DNA from: Pseudomonadales bacterium
GTDB lineage: Bacteria; Pseudomonadota; Gammaproteobacteria; Pseudomonadales; Azotimanducaceae
DNA length: 42,401 nt
Assembly (NCBI GenBank): GCA_016779585.1
Contig: JADHNI010000029.1
Span: 1 to 42,401, forward strand
Reading direction: 5' to 3'
The translations under genes were made by a program, and so were the position numbers. This document shows positions 25,257 through 32,869 of this stretch, piece after piece. The notes under the pieces are model-generated. The model ran no database searches and was not told the origin of the DNA. It worked only from the letters and a program-made list of their open reading frames with translations. Positions within the stretch are counted from its first letter, which is position 1, and each line of letters starts with the position of its first letter.

Positions 25257-26150
25257 ATGATTTCCCTCGGTGTTATTGGCGAATGCATGCTGGAGTTCAG
25301 CCAGCATGATGATATCTATCAACTTGGTTATGGCGGCGACGTGTTTAACACAGCGGTCTATGCCACGCGCCTTGGTCTCGACGTCAGCTTCTTTACTGCC
25401 ACCGGGGACGATCACTATTCCCGTTACCTCGTTGGCGCATGGAACAATGAGGGCGTGAACACAAATACGGTTCGAATCATCCCGGGCGGAACACCCGGCC
25501 TCTACATCATCCAGACGGACGATACGGGTGAGCGCTCTTTCCATTACTGGCGCGACACCACACCATTCAAGCAGTGGCTTAAACCAGGAAGTTACCTGGA
25601 CACCCTTCCGGAAAAGCTGGCGCAACACCAGTGTGTTTATTTCTCCGGCATTTCCCTGGCGCTGCTGGAGGATGCCGACAGGACACGCCTGCTGGAACTC
25701 CTGGCCGACTACCGCATCCAGGGTGGGCTGGTTGCGTTCGATCCGAACTATCGGCCGAGGTTGTGGCAGAACCACACGGAAGCCACAACCTGGATAGACA
25801 AGGCCTATGGCATCAGCAACATGGCATTTCCTTCTTATGATGACGAGGCACTGCTGCGAGGTGAGACGAGCCACGACAAGTTGATACAAAACATCAGCAC
25901 TCTGGGAGTACTTGAAATCGTGCTAAAGAACGGGGCAGGTGAAGTCATGATTTTCAGCCAGGGCGACTCAGGGAAGGTTCCTACAGAACCTGTACATCCT
26001 GTTGTTGATACCACCGCTGCTGGCGACGCCTTTAACGGCGGTTACCTGTCGACAAGACTCAAGGGTGCCGAGGCAATCGCTTCCGCGAAACAGGGATGCA
26101 GAACAGCAGCGCAGGTTATCCAGCATCGAGGTGCTATTATTCCTGCATGA
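25257..26150 (+). CDS. kdgK: 2-keto-3-deoxygluconate kinase (PfkB family, 297 aa)
   Basis: A ribokinase/PfkB fold kinase. The N-terminus SLGVIGECMLEFS and GGDVFNTAVYATRLG match KdgK, and the C-terminal signature DTTAAGDAFNGGYLS holds the catalytic Asp and anion hole. Reaction: phosphorylation of KDG to KDPG, feeding the Entner-Doudoroff aldolase during use of uronic acids such as alginate or pectin. It is the first gene of a three-gene run; its stop overlaps the next start (ATGA). Ribosome site is weak. Confidence 0.9.
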   Translation: MISLGVIGECMLEFSQHDDIYQLGYGGDVFNTAVYATRLGLDVSFFTATGDDHYSRYLVGAWNNEGVNTNTVRIIPGGTPGLYIIQTDDTGERSFHYWRDTTPFKQWLKPGSYLDTLPEKLAQHQCVYFSGISLALLEDADRTRLLELLADYRIQGGLVAFDPNYRPRLWQNHTEATTWIDKAYGISNMAFPSYDDEALLRGETSHDKLIQNISTLGVLEIVLKNGAGEVMIFSQGDSGKVPTEPVHPVVDTTAAGDAFNGGYLSTRLKGAEAIASAKQGCRTAAQVIQHRGAIIPA

Positions 26151-26416
26151 AAAACCTGGTACGCACAATTTTCAGCCCAATTCTTAAACCGCTTGAGGAC
26201 GGCGATACACCGTACGTGTACAAGCGTTCACACAGGATTATTCTCATCACTGTGTCAGGCCTCTTTACGTTCCTTGCGTCTCTGTCCCTTTTTCTCGCAC
26301 CCTCAGTCGACTACCTGTTCCCCGTGCTTGTGTTCGGTGGCGCCGCACTGTGCGGATTTGTGGTCGGCACCGTGGGTGAAGACCGGGCAGTCGCAAGACT
26401 CTGGGGTTCCAGGTAA
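26147..26416 (+). CDS. Small two-TM membrane protein (89 aa)
   Basis: The start at 26147 overlaps the kdgK stop. The product has a basic, cytosolic N-terminus and two hydrophobic helices, IILITVSGLFTFLASLSLFLA and YLFPVLVFGGAALCGFVVG, separated by a short PSVD turn, ending in GEDRAVARLWGSR. I do not recognise the family. The coupling to kdgK and the 3-nt gap to the NADAR gene support co-expression. Confidence 0.75.
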   Translation: MKNLVRTIFSPILKPLEDGDTPYVYKRSHRIILITVSGLFTFLASLSLFLAPSVDYLFPVLVFGGAALCGFVVGTVGEDRAVARLWGSR

Positions 26417-26419
26417 CAG

Positions 26420-26887
26420 ATGTTCAACACGCCATCAGAAAATGCCCATTACCTGTCACGCCTGGATAACGGCGAGCTTCTGGGCACCGTTTCCAATCAC
26501 CCGATACAGCTGGAAGACCTTGTCTGGCCAACCGTGGAACACTATGTCCAGGCCATGCAATTTGAGGATGACAGCAAACGGGAAAAGATCCGCATGGCGG
26601 CAACAGCGGACCAGGCAAGGAAACTTGGCAAGACGGGGTGGTTCAATCGTCCGCGGGAGAACTGGGAAAACCTTCGTTCGATATACATGACACGAGCCCT
26701 GTATACGAAGTGCCGGGCGCACCCCGAGGTCGCTCGAGCCCTGCTGGCGACCGGGGATGAACACCTGGTCGAGAACGACCAATACGATTACTACTGGGGT
26801 TGTGGTCGAGATCGTCGCGGTGACAACACTTTTGGTAAGGTGCTGATGCAGGTCCGCGACAAGCTCAAAGAAGAACAGGCAGACTAA
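26420..26887 (+). CDS. NADAR family protein, YbiA/RibX-like (155 aa)
   Basis: The NADAR fold is recognised from WPTVEHYVQAMQF near residue 35, from RENWENLRSIYMTRALYTK, and from the C-terminal YYWGCGRDRRGDNTFGKVLMQVR. Known members cleave N-glycosidic bonds: YbiA/RibX acts on riboflavin intermediates, and others remove ADP-ribose from guanine bases. Which applies here is not visible; no DarT-like toxin gene is adjacent. It is in an operon with kdgK and a small membrane protein, and its last 4 nt overlap the convergent MDR gene. Confidence 0.9.
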   Translation: MFNTPSENAHYLSRLDNGELLGTVSNHPIQLEDLVWPTVEHYVQAMQFEDDSKREKIRMAATADQARKLGKTGWFNRPRENWENLRSIYMTRALYTKCRAHPEVARALLATGDEHLVENDQYDYYWGCGRDRRGDNTFGKVLMQVRDKLKEEQAD

Positions 26888-27882
26888 CTCGCTTTCACCA
26901 TCAACTTGCCGAGGTTACCACCCTGGAACATGAACTGCAGCGCCTCAGGGTATTGTTCGATGCCATCACGGATCTCTTCCGGCATCTTGATGGAACCATC
27001 CAGCGCCCAGTCTTTCAGTTCCTGGGTCGCCTCGGGAATGCTCTCCGGAAAGTGGAAATAGGCGAACCCCTCCATTTTCGCCTGCCGCTCAGCCAGTCGG
27101 AGGTACATGCTGGGGCCTGTGACGTTATCCATATCGTCATACTGGGACACAGCACCACAGATGATCACCCGGCCTCGCATGGCAATATTATCCAGCACCG
27201 CATCCAGCACCGGGCCACCCACATTATCGAAAAAGACATTAACACCGTCTGGCGCAAGCTCTTTCAGACGAGCACCGATGTCTTCGTTCTTGTAATCAAT
27301 GGCTGCATCAAAACCCAGTTCGTTCACCAGGTAATCGGTCTTCCGTTTACCGCCGGCGATACCAATCACCATCGCACCATCCCTTTTCGCGATCTGGCCC
27401 GCAATGGAACCCACCGCTCCCGCCGCGGCAGAAACCACGAATACATCACCGGGACCGGGCTTCGCAACCCGGCGGATCCCTATCCAGGCTGTGACACCGG
27501 TTGAACCACCCAACACACCCAGCCAGGCACTCAGTGGCAGGTTGGTTTCCTCAATTTTCTCCAGGTGTTCAGGTGGAACCGTGGCAATCGTTTGTGCGCC
27601 CAGGCCGCCACGCACGGCCTGACCTTTCTCCCAGCCATCAACACTGGATTCGATAATCCTGCCTACACCGCCAGCGAGGATGGTCTGCCCAACACCGACC
27701 TGCATATGGAATCCTTCACCACGGAGCATCGTCCGGGTACCGGCATCCACGGAAATGTATTCCACTGAAACACGGACATGGCCGGGCGGCAGTTCATCCA
27801 ACGCCTGGGTCTGCACCTCGAAACAATCCGGTGTTGCCTCGCCTTCAGGGCGCTTTTTCAAAATGACTCGTCTGTTTTCCAA
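26884..27882 (-). CDS. Zinc-free MDR-family NADP-dependent oxidoreductase (332 aa)
   Basis: A medium-chain dehydrogenase/reductase of the CurA/prostaglandin-reductase type: the Rossmann motif SAAAGAVGSIAGQIAK, NPADP-binding GGKRKTDYL, FFDNVGG and GRVIICGAVSQY are typical, and structural zinc cysteines are absent. Family reaction: NADPH reduction of activated double bonds (enones). The N-terminal NRRVILKKRPEGEAT is also family-typical. The promoter lies in the 184-bp gap shared with the divergent small ORF at 28067. Confidence 0.92.
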   Translation of the reverse strand: MENRRVILKKRPEGEATPDCFEVQTQALDELPPGHVRVSVEYISVDAGTRTMLRGEGFHMQVGVGQTILAGGVGRIIESSVDGWEKGQAVRGGLGAQTIATVPPEHLEKIEETNLPLSAWLGVLGGSTGVTAWIGIRRVAKPGPGDVFVVSAAAGAVGSIAGQIAKRDGAMVIGIAGGKRKTDYLVNELGFDAAIDYKNEDIGARLKELAPDGVNVFFDNVGGPVLDAVLDNIAMRGRVIICGAVSQYDDMDNVTGPSMYLRLAERQAKMEGFAYFHFPESIPEATQELKDWALDGSIKMPEEIRDGIEQYPEALQFMFQGGNLGKLMVKAS

Positions 27883-27991
27883 AAACTCAGCCTCAACGTT
27901 CCAGGGGAATGCAGATCATAACGATTACAGCCATCCCCAGCTAACTCATTGCTATGGTCGCCAATCAACCGTTTGCTCGAAGTTTGCACAA

Positions 27992-28004
27992 TATAATTCG
28001 AATT
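27992..28004. promoter_or_regulatory. -10-like TATAAT overlapped by a 10-bp palindrome
   Basis: A perfect TATAAT (27992-27997) overlaps the palindrome AATTCGAATT (27995-28004), 62 nt before the 60-aa ORF. No convincing -35 was found at 16-18 nt, so an activator-dependent or repressed promoter is possible. Confidence 0.4.
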
Positions 28005-28066
28005 GTCTGGCTGCACGATCTCTCTAGAATGGCGACCGAATCTGAATCCGACCATAGAGAGTAGTT

Positions 28067-28249
28067 ATGACAAAGAACCAGACCAACGAAACAAAGGATG
28101 CTGTGAAAGCTGTTGCAGCACCGCGAAGCCGCATCGCCGAGTGGATCGAAGATCCCTTTGCGTCAGCCCTGATGGCTACGGCCGCCACTGCAACTGCGGT
28201 TGCCTGTGTACTGGGCGGAATGGGTGTCATCAACCTTATCCTGAGCTAG
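28067..28249 (+). CDS. Small single-TM protein (60 aa), unrecognised
   Basis: The product has a hydrophilic charged N-terminal half and one C-terminal helix, SALMATAATATAVACVLGG followed by MGVINLILS. A purine-rich AGAGAG lies upstream of the ATG, and a TATAAT is placed upstream. The C-terminal 14 nt overlap the convergent DUF21-CBS gene. The family is not recognised; it resembles other tail-anchored mini-proteins only in general layout. Confidence 0.55.
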   Translation: MTKNQTNETKDAVKAVAAPRSRIAEWIEDPFASALMATAATATAVACVLGGMGVINLILS

Positions 28250-29336
28250 GATCTTCTGCAGGAGGTGCCTCGTGCGCCTCCTCAACCAGGCCCCGAGCGC
28301 GGGCTCGCTTTTCCCATTCTTTTCGCGCCCTGACGCGCATATCCACTTCACGATCAGATTCATCCAGTATTTCCTGGCCGAGCAAAGTCTCGATCGCGTC
28401 TTCCATCGTGACGACACCTGCCATACCGCCGAACTCATCGACAACTGCCGCAATGTGCTCCCTTCGTGAAATAAGTCGATCAAACAGCTCAGGCAGTGGA
28501 AAGGATTCCTGCACGATCATCATGTCACGGCGGAGTGTGGCGATAAGCTCACCACCCTTGCCGTTGATCTTCGCCGTTAACAGATCGCTCTTCAAAACGA
28601 AGCCGGTAACATGATCCTTTGAACCATCATGGTAGGTCGGAATGCGCGAGAATCGCATCTGGGCATGACTATCGAGAAAGTCGTCAATCGTCTGCTCCTC
28701 TGCCGCTGCCAGCACAACTGTTCTCGGGGTCATGATGTCCTCTGCGCACACCGACTCAAAGCGAATAAGATTGGCGATGATCTCGGATTCGGATTCTTCA
28801 AAGACCCCCTCGCGCGCGCCGATTTCCGCCATGGTCAGGAAATCAGATCGGGAAAAAATGCTGCCCTCGGTATCTCTCTTCAGTAGCCTGGTCAGTCCCT
28901 GGCACATCCAGACAAGCGGCGCCAGGACAAACATCACCAGTCTCAGGGATGACACGGTAAAACCTGCCAGTTCTTTCCAGTAGGTGGCTCCCAGCGTTTT
29001 CGGCACAATCTCGGAGAACAGCAGGATCGCAAGTGTCATGACAGCCGGAACAACAAACGTTGTAATCACCGGGTTTGCGTCCGACCAGATGATGGAAGCC
29101 TGGGCACCAACACCGATGGCACCCACCGTATGAGCGATGGTGTTCAGCGTCAGGATTGCAGCCAGCGGTTTATCGATATTGCTCTTAAACTGGGCAAGGC
29201 TTTTACCCAGGCGCGACCCTTCCTGGGCGCGAACCTCAGCAAACGTTGGCGTAATGCTCAGCAGCGCCGCCTCCCAGAGGGAGCAGAGGAACGAAAAAAC
29301 AATGGAAACAAGAAAAAAAGCAACAAGCAGGGTCAT
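28236..29336 (-). CDS. CNNM/DUF21-CBS membrane protein (366 aa)
   Basis: The DUF21 transmembrane domain (about residues 1-180) is shown by FSFLCSLWEAALLSI, LNTIAHTVGAIGVG and LLFSEIVPKTLGATYW; a CBS pair follows, with EDIMTPRTVV and VVDEFGGMAGVVTMEDAIETLLG. The family is linked to Mg or Co transport or efflux. The C-terminal CorC/HlyC transporter-associated domain of longer homologues is missing; the protein ends in a charged tail (RVRARKEWEKRARARG). It follows the HPF-like gene by 42 nt on the same strand. Confidence 0.92.
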   Translation of the reverse strand: MTLLVAFFLVSIVFSFLCSLWEAALLSITPTFAEVRAQEGSRLGKSLAQFKSNIDKPLAAILTLNTIAHTVGAIGVGAQASIIWSDANPVITTFVVPAVMTLAILLFSEIVPKTLGATYWKELAGFTVSSLRLVMFVLAPLVWMCQGLTRLLKRDTEGSIFSRSDFLTMAEIGAREGVFEESESEIIANLIRFESVCAEDIMTPRTVVLAAAEEQTIDDFLDSHAQMRFSRIPTYHDGSKDHVTGFVLKSDLLTAKINGKGGELIATLRRDMMIVQESFPLPELFDRLISRREHIAAVVDEFGGMAGVVTMEDAIETLLGQEILDESDREVDMRVRARKEWEKRARARGLVEEAHEAPPAEDPSSG

Positions 29337-29378
29337 GGATCCAGCTTATCACCCGGAACCCGTTTGAAAAAATACGCT

Positions 29379-29684
29379 TCAGGCTTCTACAGGACGATAC
29401 AGCCTAAGTTTCCGGCGCAGTTCCCGCTTTGAACGGCGCAGCGCATCAAGCACACAGGTCCTGGGCGCGCTGCTGACCATAACTGCGTTAACACACTGGT
29501 TATCAGCATAGAGCAGCCTGACACTGCACTTGAGACGATCGTCGCCAGACAAGCTGGACATCAGCGAAACCTCGGCCTTTCGCACACGATAACTGACCGA
29601 ACTCAGCTCCAGGTCAACCATTCTCTCGATACGCCCGTACCACTCCTGACCGAGTGACGGATCTACAGAGATTGCCAGCTCCAT
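29379..29684 (-). CDS. HPF/RaiA-like ribosome-associated protein (101 aa), tentative
   Basis: The length and pattern fit a short hibernation-factor domain: strand ELAISVD, helix EWYGRIERMVDLELSSV, strands KAEVSLMSSLSG and KCSVRLLYAD, then a final basic helix TCVLDALRRSKRELRRKLRLY. In HPF/YfiA the corresponding basic helix contacts rRNA. Similarity is at the fold-pattern level only. GGGAG is placed 9 nt before the ATG. It is upstream of the DUF21-CBS gene on the same strand. Confidence 0.6.
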   Translation of the reverse strand: MELAISVDPSLGQEWYGRIERMVDLELSSVSYRVRKAEVSLMSSLSGDDRLKCSVRLLYADNQCVNAVMVSSAPRTCVLDALRRSKRELRRKLRLYRPVEA

Positions 29685-29874
29685 TTCAATACTCCCGTTA
29701 ACTGACCAGCAGTCTATGTATTCCTGGAGTAAGGAAAATCAGAAAAATCGGAAGTAACCAGAATGCTCGCCCGAAACATTCGGCCAGCTCGAATCTCGTC
29801 ACGGAATAATCCGATAGTGCTTGCAAAGCCCCGTCAGGAAACTAACGAGAACTGACCTAATGAGAGGTAATAAC

Positions 29875-30516
29875 ATGCCCATCGACAAGATCATGCAGAC
29901 TGTGAATGCCAACCCGGGCCTCAAGGGCGCACTGGGTGGTGCTGCGGGAGGTGCCCTGGTGAGCGCCATGCTGGGAAATAAAACTGCCAGGAAAGTGGCC
30001 AAAACGGGCGGGCTCATGGCCCTGGGCGGATTGGCCTGGCAGGCTTATCGCACCTACCACGATTCAACCCCGGACCATGAACCACGGTTGCAGAACTTGC
30101 AGAAAGAGGCGTTTGACCTTGATCCGGAAGCATCAGCCGCAGATATCGATATCATTGTGCGGGCGATGATTGCAGCCGCTCATGCAGATGGGCAGCTTGA
30201 CGATAATGAAAGCCATCGTATCTGGGATCACGCGCTGAAGTCGGGCTTTTCAACATCACAGCTGGAAGCTCTGTCCCAGGAAATCAACCATCCTTTAGGC
30301 ATTGCGCAACTTGCGGTGATGGCAAACAGTATGGAGCAGAAGATAGAGGTCTACACAGCCTCACGGCTTCTCATCAATGAAGAACATGAACGCGGCGCCG
30401 TTTATCTTAGAGGCCTGGCTGACGCTCTTGGCCTGCCTCGAGGCCTGGTGCTTGCTTTGAACAACGAAACCCGGGCACTCTCAGACGACCCACAGGAAAA
30501 AACTGTCGCTGCCTGA
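29875..30516 (+). CDS. DUF533 (YebE-like, TerB-fold) protein (213 aa)
   Basis: An N-terminal Gly/Ala-rich amphipathic segment (LKGALGGAAGGALVSAML, then TGGLMALGGLAWQAYR) precedes an all-helical TerB-like domain: DIDIIVRAMIAAAHADGQLDDNES is the DUF533 hallmark, with Asp residues that bind metal in TerB. Inner-membrane association is likely; function is unknown. The start at 29875 is chosen because GAGAGG lies 9 nt upstream; an earlier in-frame ATG at 29821 has none. Only 4 nt separate its stop from the convergent sbtB stop. Confidence 0.88.
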   Translation: MPIDKIMQTVNANPGLKGALGGAAGGALVSAMLGNKTARKVAKTGGLMALGGLAWQAYRTYHDSTPDHEPRLQNLQKEAFDLDPEASAADIDIIVRAMIAAAHADGQLDDNESHRIWDHALKSGFSTSQLEALSQEINHPLGIAQLAVMANSMEQKIEVYTASRLLINEEHERGAVYLRGLADALGLPRGLVLALNNETRALSDDPQEKTVAA

Positions 30517-30520
30517 CCCC

Positions 30521-30817
30521 TTAGTGTTTCACCAAAATCGCCTCACTCAACAGGCACATGCCGCCTGATTGAGTGAGCAGCGGGCGTACACCTTCCACGA
30601 TTCTGTCGACCACTTCCCTGGATTCGCAGGCAACAATAAACACACAGTTCGTCGACGCTCCCGTTGGATCGTCACCCCGCCGCTCCCCTCGATCACCACG
30701 ACCCACTGCATGGTCGATCATGGTGTAACCAGGCGAATTCAATTCGATCAGAAGATCCGCCATGGTCCTCGCCAGCGCTTTTTCAATAACGATCTCAATA
30801 CGGGTACAGTCTTTCAT
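30521..30817 (-). CDS. sbtB: PII-like SbtB regulator (98 aa)
   Basis: A small ferredoxin-like PII-type trimer protein: strand CTRIEIVIEK, helix MADLLIELN, GYTMIDHAVGRGDRG leading to the variable T-loop, TNCVFIVAC and EVVDRIVEGVRPLLTQSGGMCLLSEAILV. The order and length match SbtB, which binds adenine nucleotides and controls the bicarbonate transporter SbtA. The Cys-containing C-terminal tail of some cyanobacterial SbtB proteins is absent. The ATG overlaps the sbtA stop (ATGA), confirming the pairing. Confidence 0.85.
   Translation of the reverse strand: MKDCTRIEIVIEKALARTMADLLIELNSPGYTMIDHAVGRGDRGERRGDDPTGASTNCVFIVACESREVVDRIVEGVRPLLTQSGGMCLLSEAILVKH
30542..30577. repeat. Long hairpin inside the 3' end of sbtB
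   Basis: CTCACTCAACAGGC (30542-30555) is the reverse complement of GCCTGATTGAGTGAG (30563-30577) except for one extra T, giving a 14-bp stem with a 7-nt loop. It begins 25 nt after the DUF533 stop and lies within sbtB coding sequence. Downstream on the minus strand is GCGATTTTGG, so it may end transcripts arriving from either side. Confidence 0.6.
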
Positions 30818-31791
30818 GACATCGCCTCCAAAACACGATGATACAGCGGAATACCGACGAGAAGATTAAACGGAAAGGTCACACCCAATGAAGCCGTTAG
30901 ATAGAGGCTGGGGTTGGCTTGCGGAAGTGCCAGGCGCAGGGCCGCAGGCACCGCGATGTATGAAGCACTGGCAGACAGCACCGTAATCAGGATCGCATCA
31001 CCAAGGGAAATCTCAAAGAGCAGACACAGGCCTATGGCAAGCGCAGCGTTCACGATAGGGATAGCAATACCCCAGGCCAGAAGCTGCATCGGCTTAACAG
31101 CTGCACGATCGCTCCCCAGGTCCGACAGACGTCGCATCGCCACGATGCCCATATCCAGCAGGAACAGGCACAACACACCGACAAACAGGTCGTTCACAAA
31201 CACATCGATCTGCGCTTTCCCCGCGGCACCAGAGATGTACCCAACACAGAGGCTGCCAAGGATCAGGAAAACGGACCCATTTAAAAACGCTTCTCGCAGC
31301 AGGCCCTTGATTGGCAGGCGCTTGTCTTCTCCTTCAGAAAAAATTCTGCAGAGAAGCAGCCCGATGATGATGGCGGGAGATTCCATCAGTGCCATGGCGG
31401 CTACAAGATAACCACTCCAGTCAATTTCGTTGACATCAAGATAGCTGGTGCATGTCACAAAGGTAACGGCGCTGATCGAACCGTAGGTTGCAGCCATTGC
31501 GGCCGCGTTTTCAACAGATTGCGAGCGCCGCAGGACAAAAAAGACGAGGATAGGAACAAGAGCAGACAGGAAGAGCGCAATAAACAGTCCCGTGTATGCG
31601 TCCCAGCTGAAGGCGTTCTCGGAAAGTGCCACACCACCCTTGAAGCCAATCGCCATCAACAGGTAAACCGAAAGCAGCTTAGCTACAGCCTCAGGTATCT
31701 CAAGGTCTGTTCTGAGGAGTGTCGCCAGCGCGCCCAGGATAAAAAAGAGCAGAGGAGGAGAAGTCAGGTTACTGAGAAAAACCGGTTCCAA
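30814..31791 (-). CDS. sbtA: SbtA-type sodium-dependent bicarbonate transporter family permease (325 aa)
   Basis: About ten membrane helices with SbtA-family blocks: FLSNLTSPPLLFFILGALATLL at the N-terminus, LEIPEAVAKLLSVYLLMAIGFKGG, MAATYGSISAVTFV and ASASYIAVPAALRLALPQANP. In cyanobacteria SbtA imports bicarbonate with Na+ for CO2 concentration; in heterotrophs it could supply bicarbonate for carboxylases. The start is TTG at 31791, which gives the expected N-terminus. It is paired with sbtB by an ATGA overlap and divergent from a LysR regulator. Confidence 0.92.
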   Translation of the reverse strand: MEPVFLSNLTSPPLLFFILGALATLLRTDLEIPEAVAKLLSVYLLMAIGFKGGVALSENAFSWDAYTGLFIALFLSALVPILVFFVLRRSQSVENAAAMAATYGSISAVTFVTCTSYLDVNEIDWSGYLVAAMALMESPAIIIGLLLCRIFSEGEDKRLPIKGLLREAFLNGSVFLILGSLCVGYISGAAGKAQIDVFVNDLFVGVLCLFLLDMGIVAMRRLSDLGSDRAAVKPMQLLAWGIAIPIVNAALAIGLCLLFEISLGDAILITVLSASASYIAVPAALRLALPQANPSLYLTASLGVTFPFNLLVGIPLYHRVLEAMS

Positions 31792-31845
31792 TGGGTTAAC
31801 TGTCCTGTGTATTTACGCCATCTTAGACAAAAGTTGCTAAAAATC

Positions 31846-31910
31846 TATTCGAATAAAGAAATCCATCACTTCGTTAAACTCGTACCGTTAGATACATCGA
31901 AATTCTCGAT
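31846..31910. promoter_or_regulatory. Candidate LysR operators between sbtA and its regulator
   Basis: TATTCGAATA (31846-31855) is a perfect 10-bp palindrome. ATCGA-AATTC-TCGAT (31896-31910) is a perfect interrupted dyad that satisfies the T-N11-A rule of LysR boxes (T31897, A31909). The two are centred 52 nt apart (five helical turns) in the 178-bp divergent gap, as expected for a regulatory and an activation site. Confidence 0.55.
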
Positions 31911-31969
31911 TAAAATAAACCCAAAATTCGACTATTACGAAACAAACCGGTTATCTAACATCACTTGCC

Positions 31970-32869
31970 ATGAGACACCTGAACTATACCCATTTACTCT
32001 ACTTCTGGACTGTTGCGAGGGAAGGTTCCGTCGCACGTGCTGCTGAAGTCCTCAACCTCACCCCACAGACCATCAGCGGCCAGATCAAGTTACTTGAAGA
32101 AACCATCGGACATCCCCTCTTCCACCGCGTCGGTCGCGGGCTCGCGCTGACGGAAACCGGCGAAGTTGTGAGGCAATATGCCGATGAAATTTTTTCCCTG
32201 GGCGCAGAGCTGACGCACAGGGTCAAGACGGAGAAAGCCTTCGTCACGACAACCTTTAATGTGGGTATCGTCGATTCCATCCCGAAGCTTATTGCACTCA
32301 GGATTCTGGAACCGGCATTCCAGCTTGAAGATTCACTCAAGGTCGTGTGCATCGAAGGCACTCTGGACAAGTTACTGGCGGATCTGGCCATTCACAAGCT
32401 GGACCTGGTAATTTCAGACCGGTCGCTTCCCAGCGGCATGGGTGTCAAAGCCTATTCACATCCTCTCGGCGAATGCACCGTTAGTTTTTTCGCAAGCAAA
32501 ACCATCGCTCGAAAGTACCGACAGAAATTTCCTGAATCACTGAATGATGCACCCGTTCTGATGCCGATAGTTGAGAGCGCGGTTCGGAGAAACCTGGATG
32601 ACTGGTTCGACCAGCATGGCATTCGACCCAACGTGGTTGCCGAGTTCAGTGACAGCGCACTGCTCAAGGCATTTGGAGAAGCGGGTTATGGTGTATTCCC
32701 GGCACCCACCGCCATATCTGAAGAAATCACGTCCATGTATCACGCCACCTGCCTGGGTGAAATCGATAGCGTCAGTGAACAGTTCTTCGCCATCTCACCG
32801 GAACGAAAACTGCGCCACCCGGCTGTTCTGGCGCTGACAGAACACTCAAGAAACAGGCTGTTCAGCTGA
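31970..32869 (+). CDS. LysR-family regulator, NhaR-like (299 aa)
   Basis: An N-terminal winged helix (residues 3-62) with LLYFWTVAREGSVARAAEVLNLTPQTIS and a C-terminal ligand-binding domain. The opening MRHLNYTHLLYFWTVAREGSVARAAE and the LTxTGE segment are NhaR-like; NhaR activates a Na+/H+ antiporter in response to Na+. Divergence from the Na+-dependent sbtA makes it the probable sbtAB activator, responding to Na+, pH or inorganic carbon (inference). Its 3' end overlaps the convergent SnoaL-like gene by 8 nt. Confidence 0.9.
   Translation: MRHLNYTHLLYFWTVAREGSVARAAEVLNLTPQTISGQIKLLEETIGHPLFHRVGRGLALTETGEVVRQYADEIFSLGAELTHRVKTEKAFVTTTFNVGIVDSIPKLIALRILEPAFQLEDSLKVVCIEGTLDKLLADLAIHKLDLVISDRSLPSGMGVKAYSHPLGECTVSFFASKTIARKYRQKFPESLNDAPVLMPIVESAVRRNLDDWFDQHGIRPNVVAEFSDSALLKAFGEAGYGVFPAPTAISEEITSMYHATCLGEIDSVSEQFFAISPERKLRHPAVLALTEHSRNRLFS

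Noticed and set aside
25224..25889. Minus-strand 221-codon frame opposite kdgK
   Set aside because: It covers the divergent promoter gap and is antisense to an unambiguous KDG kinase gene.
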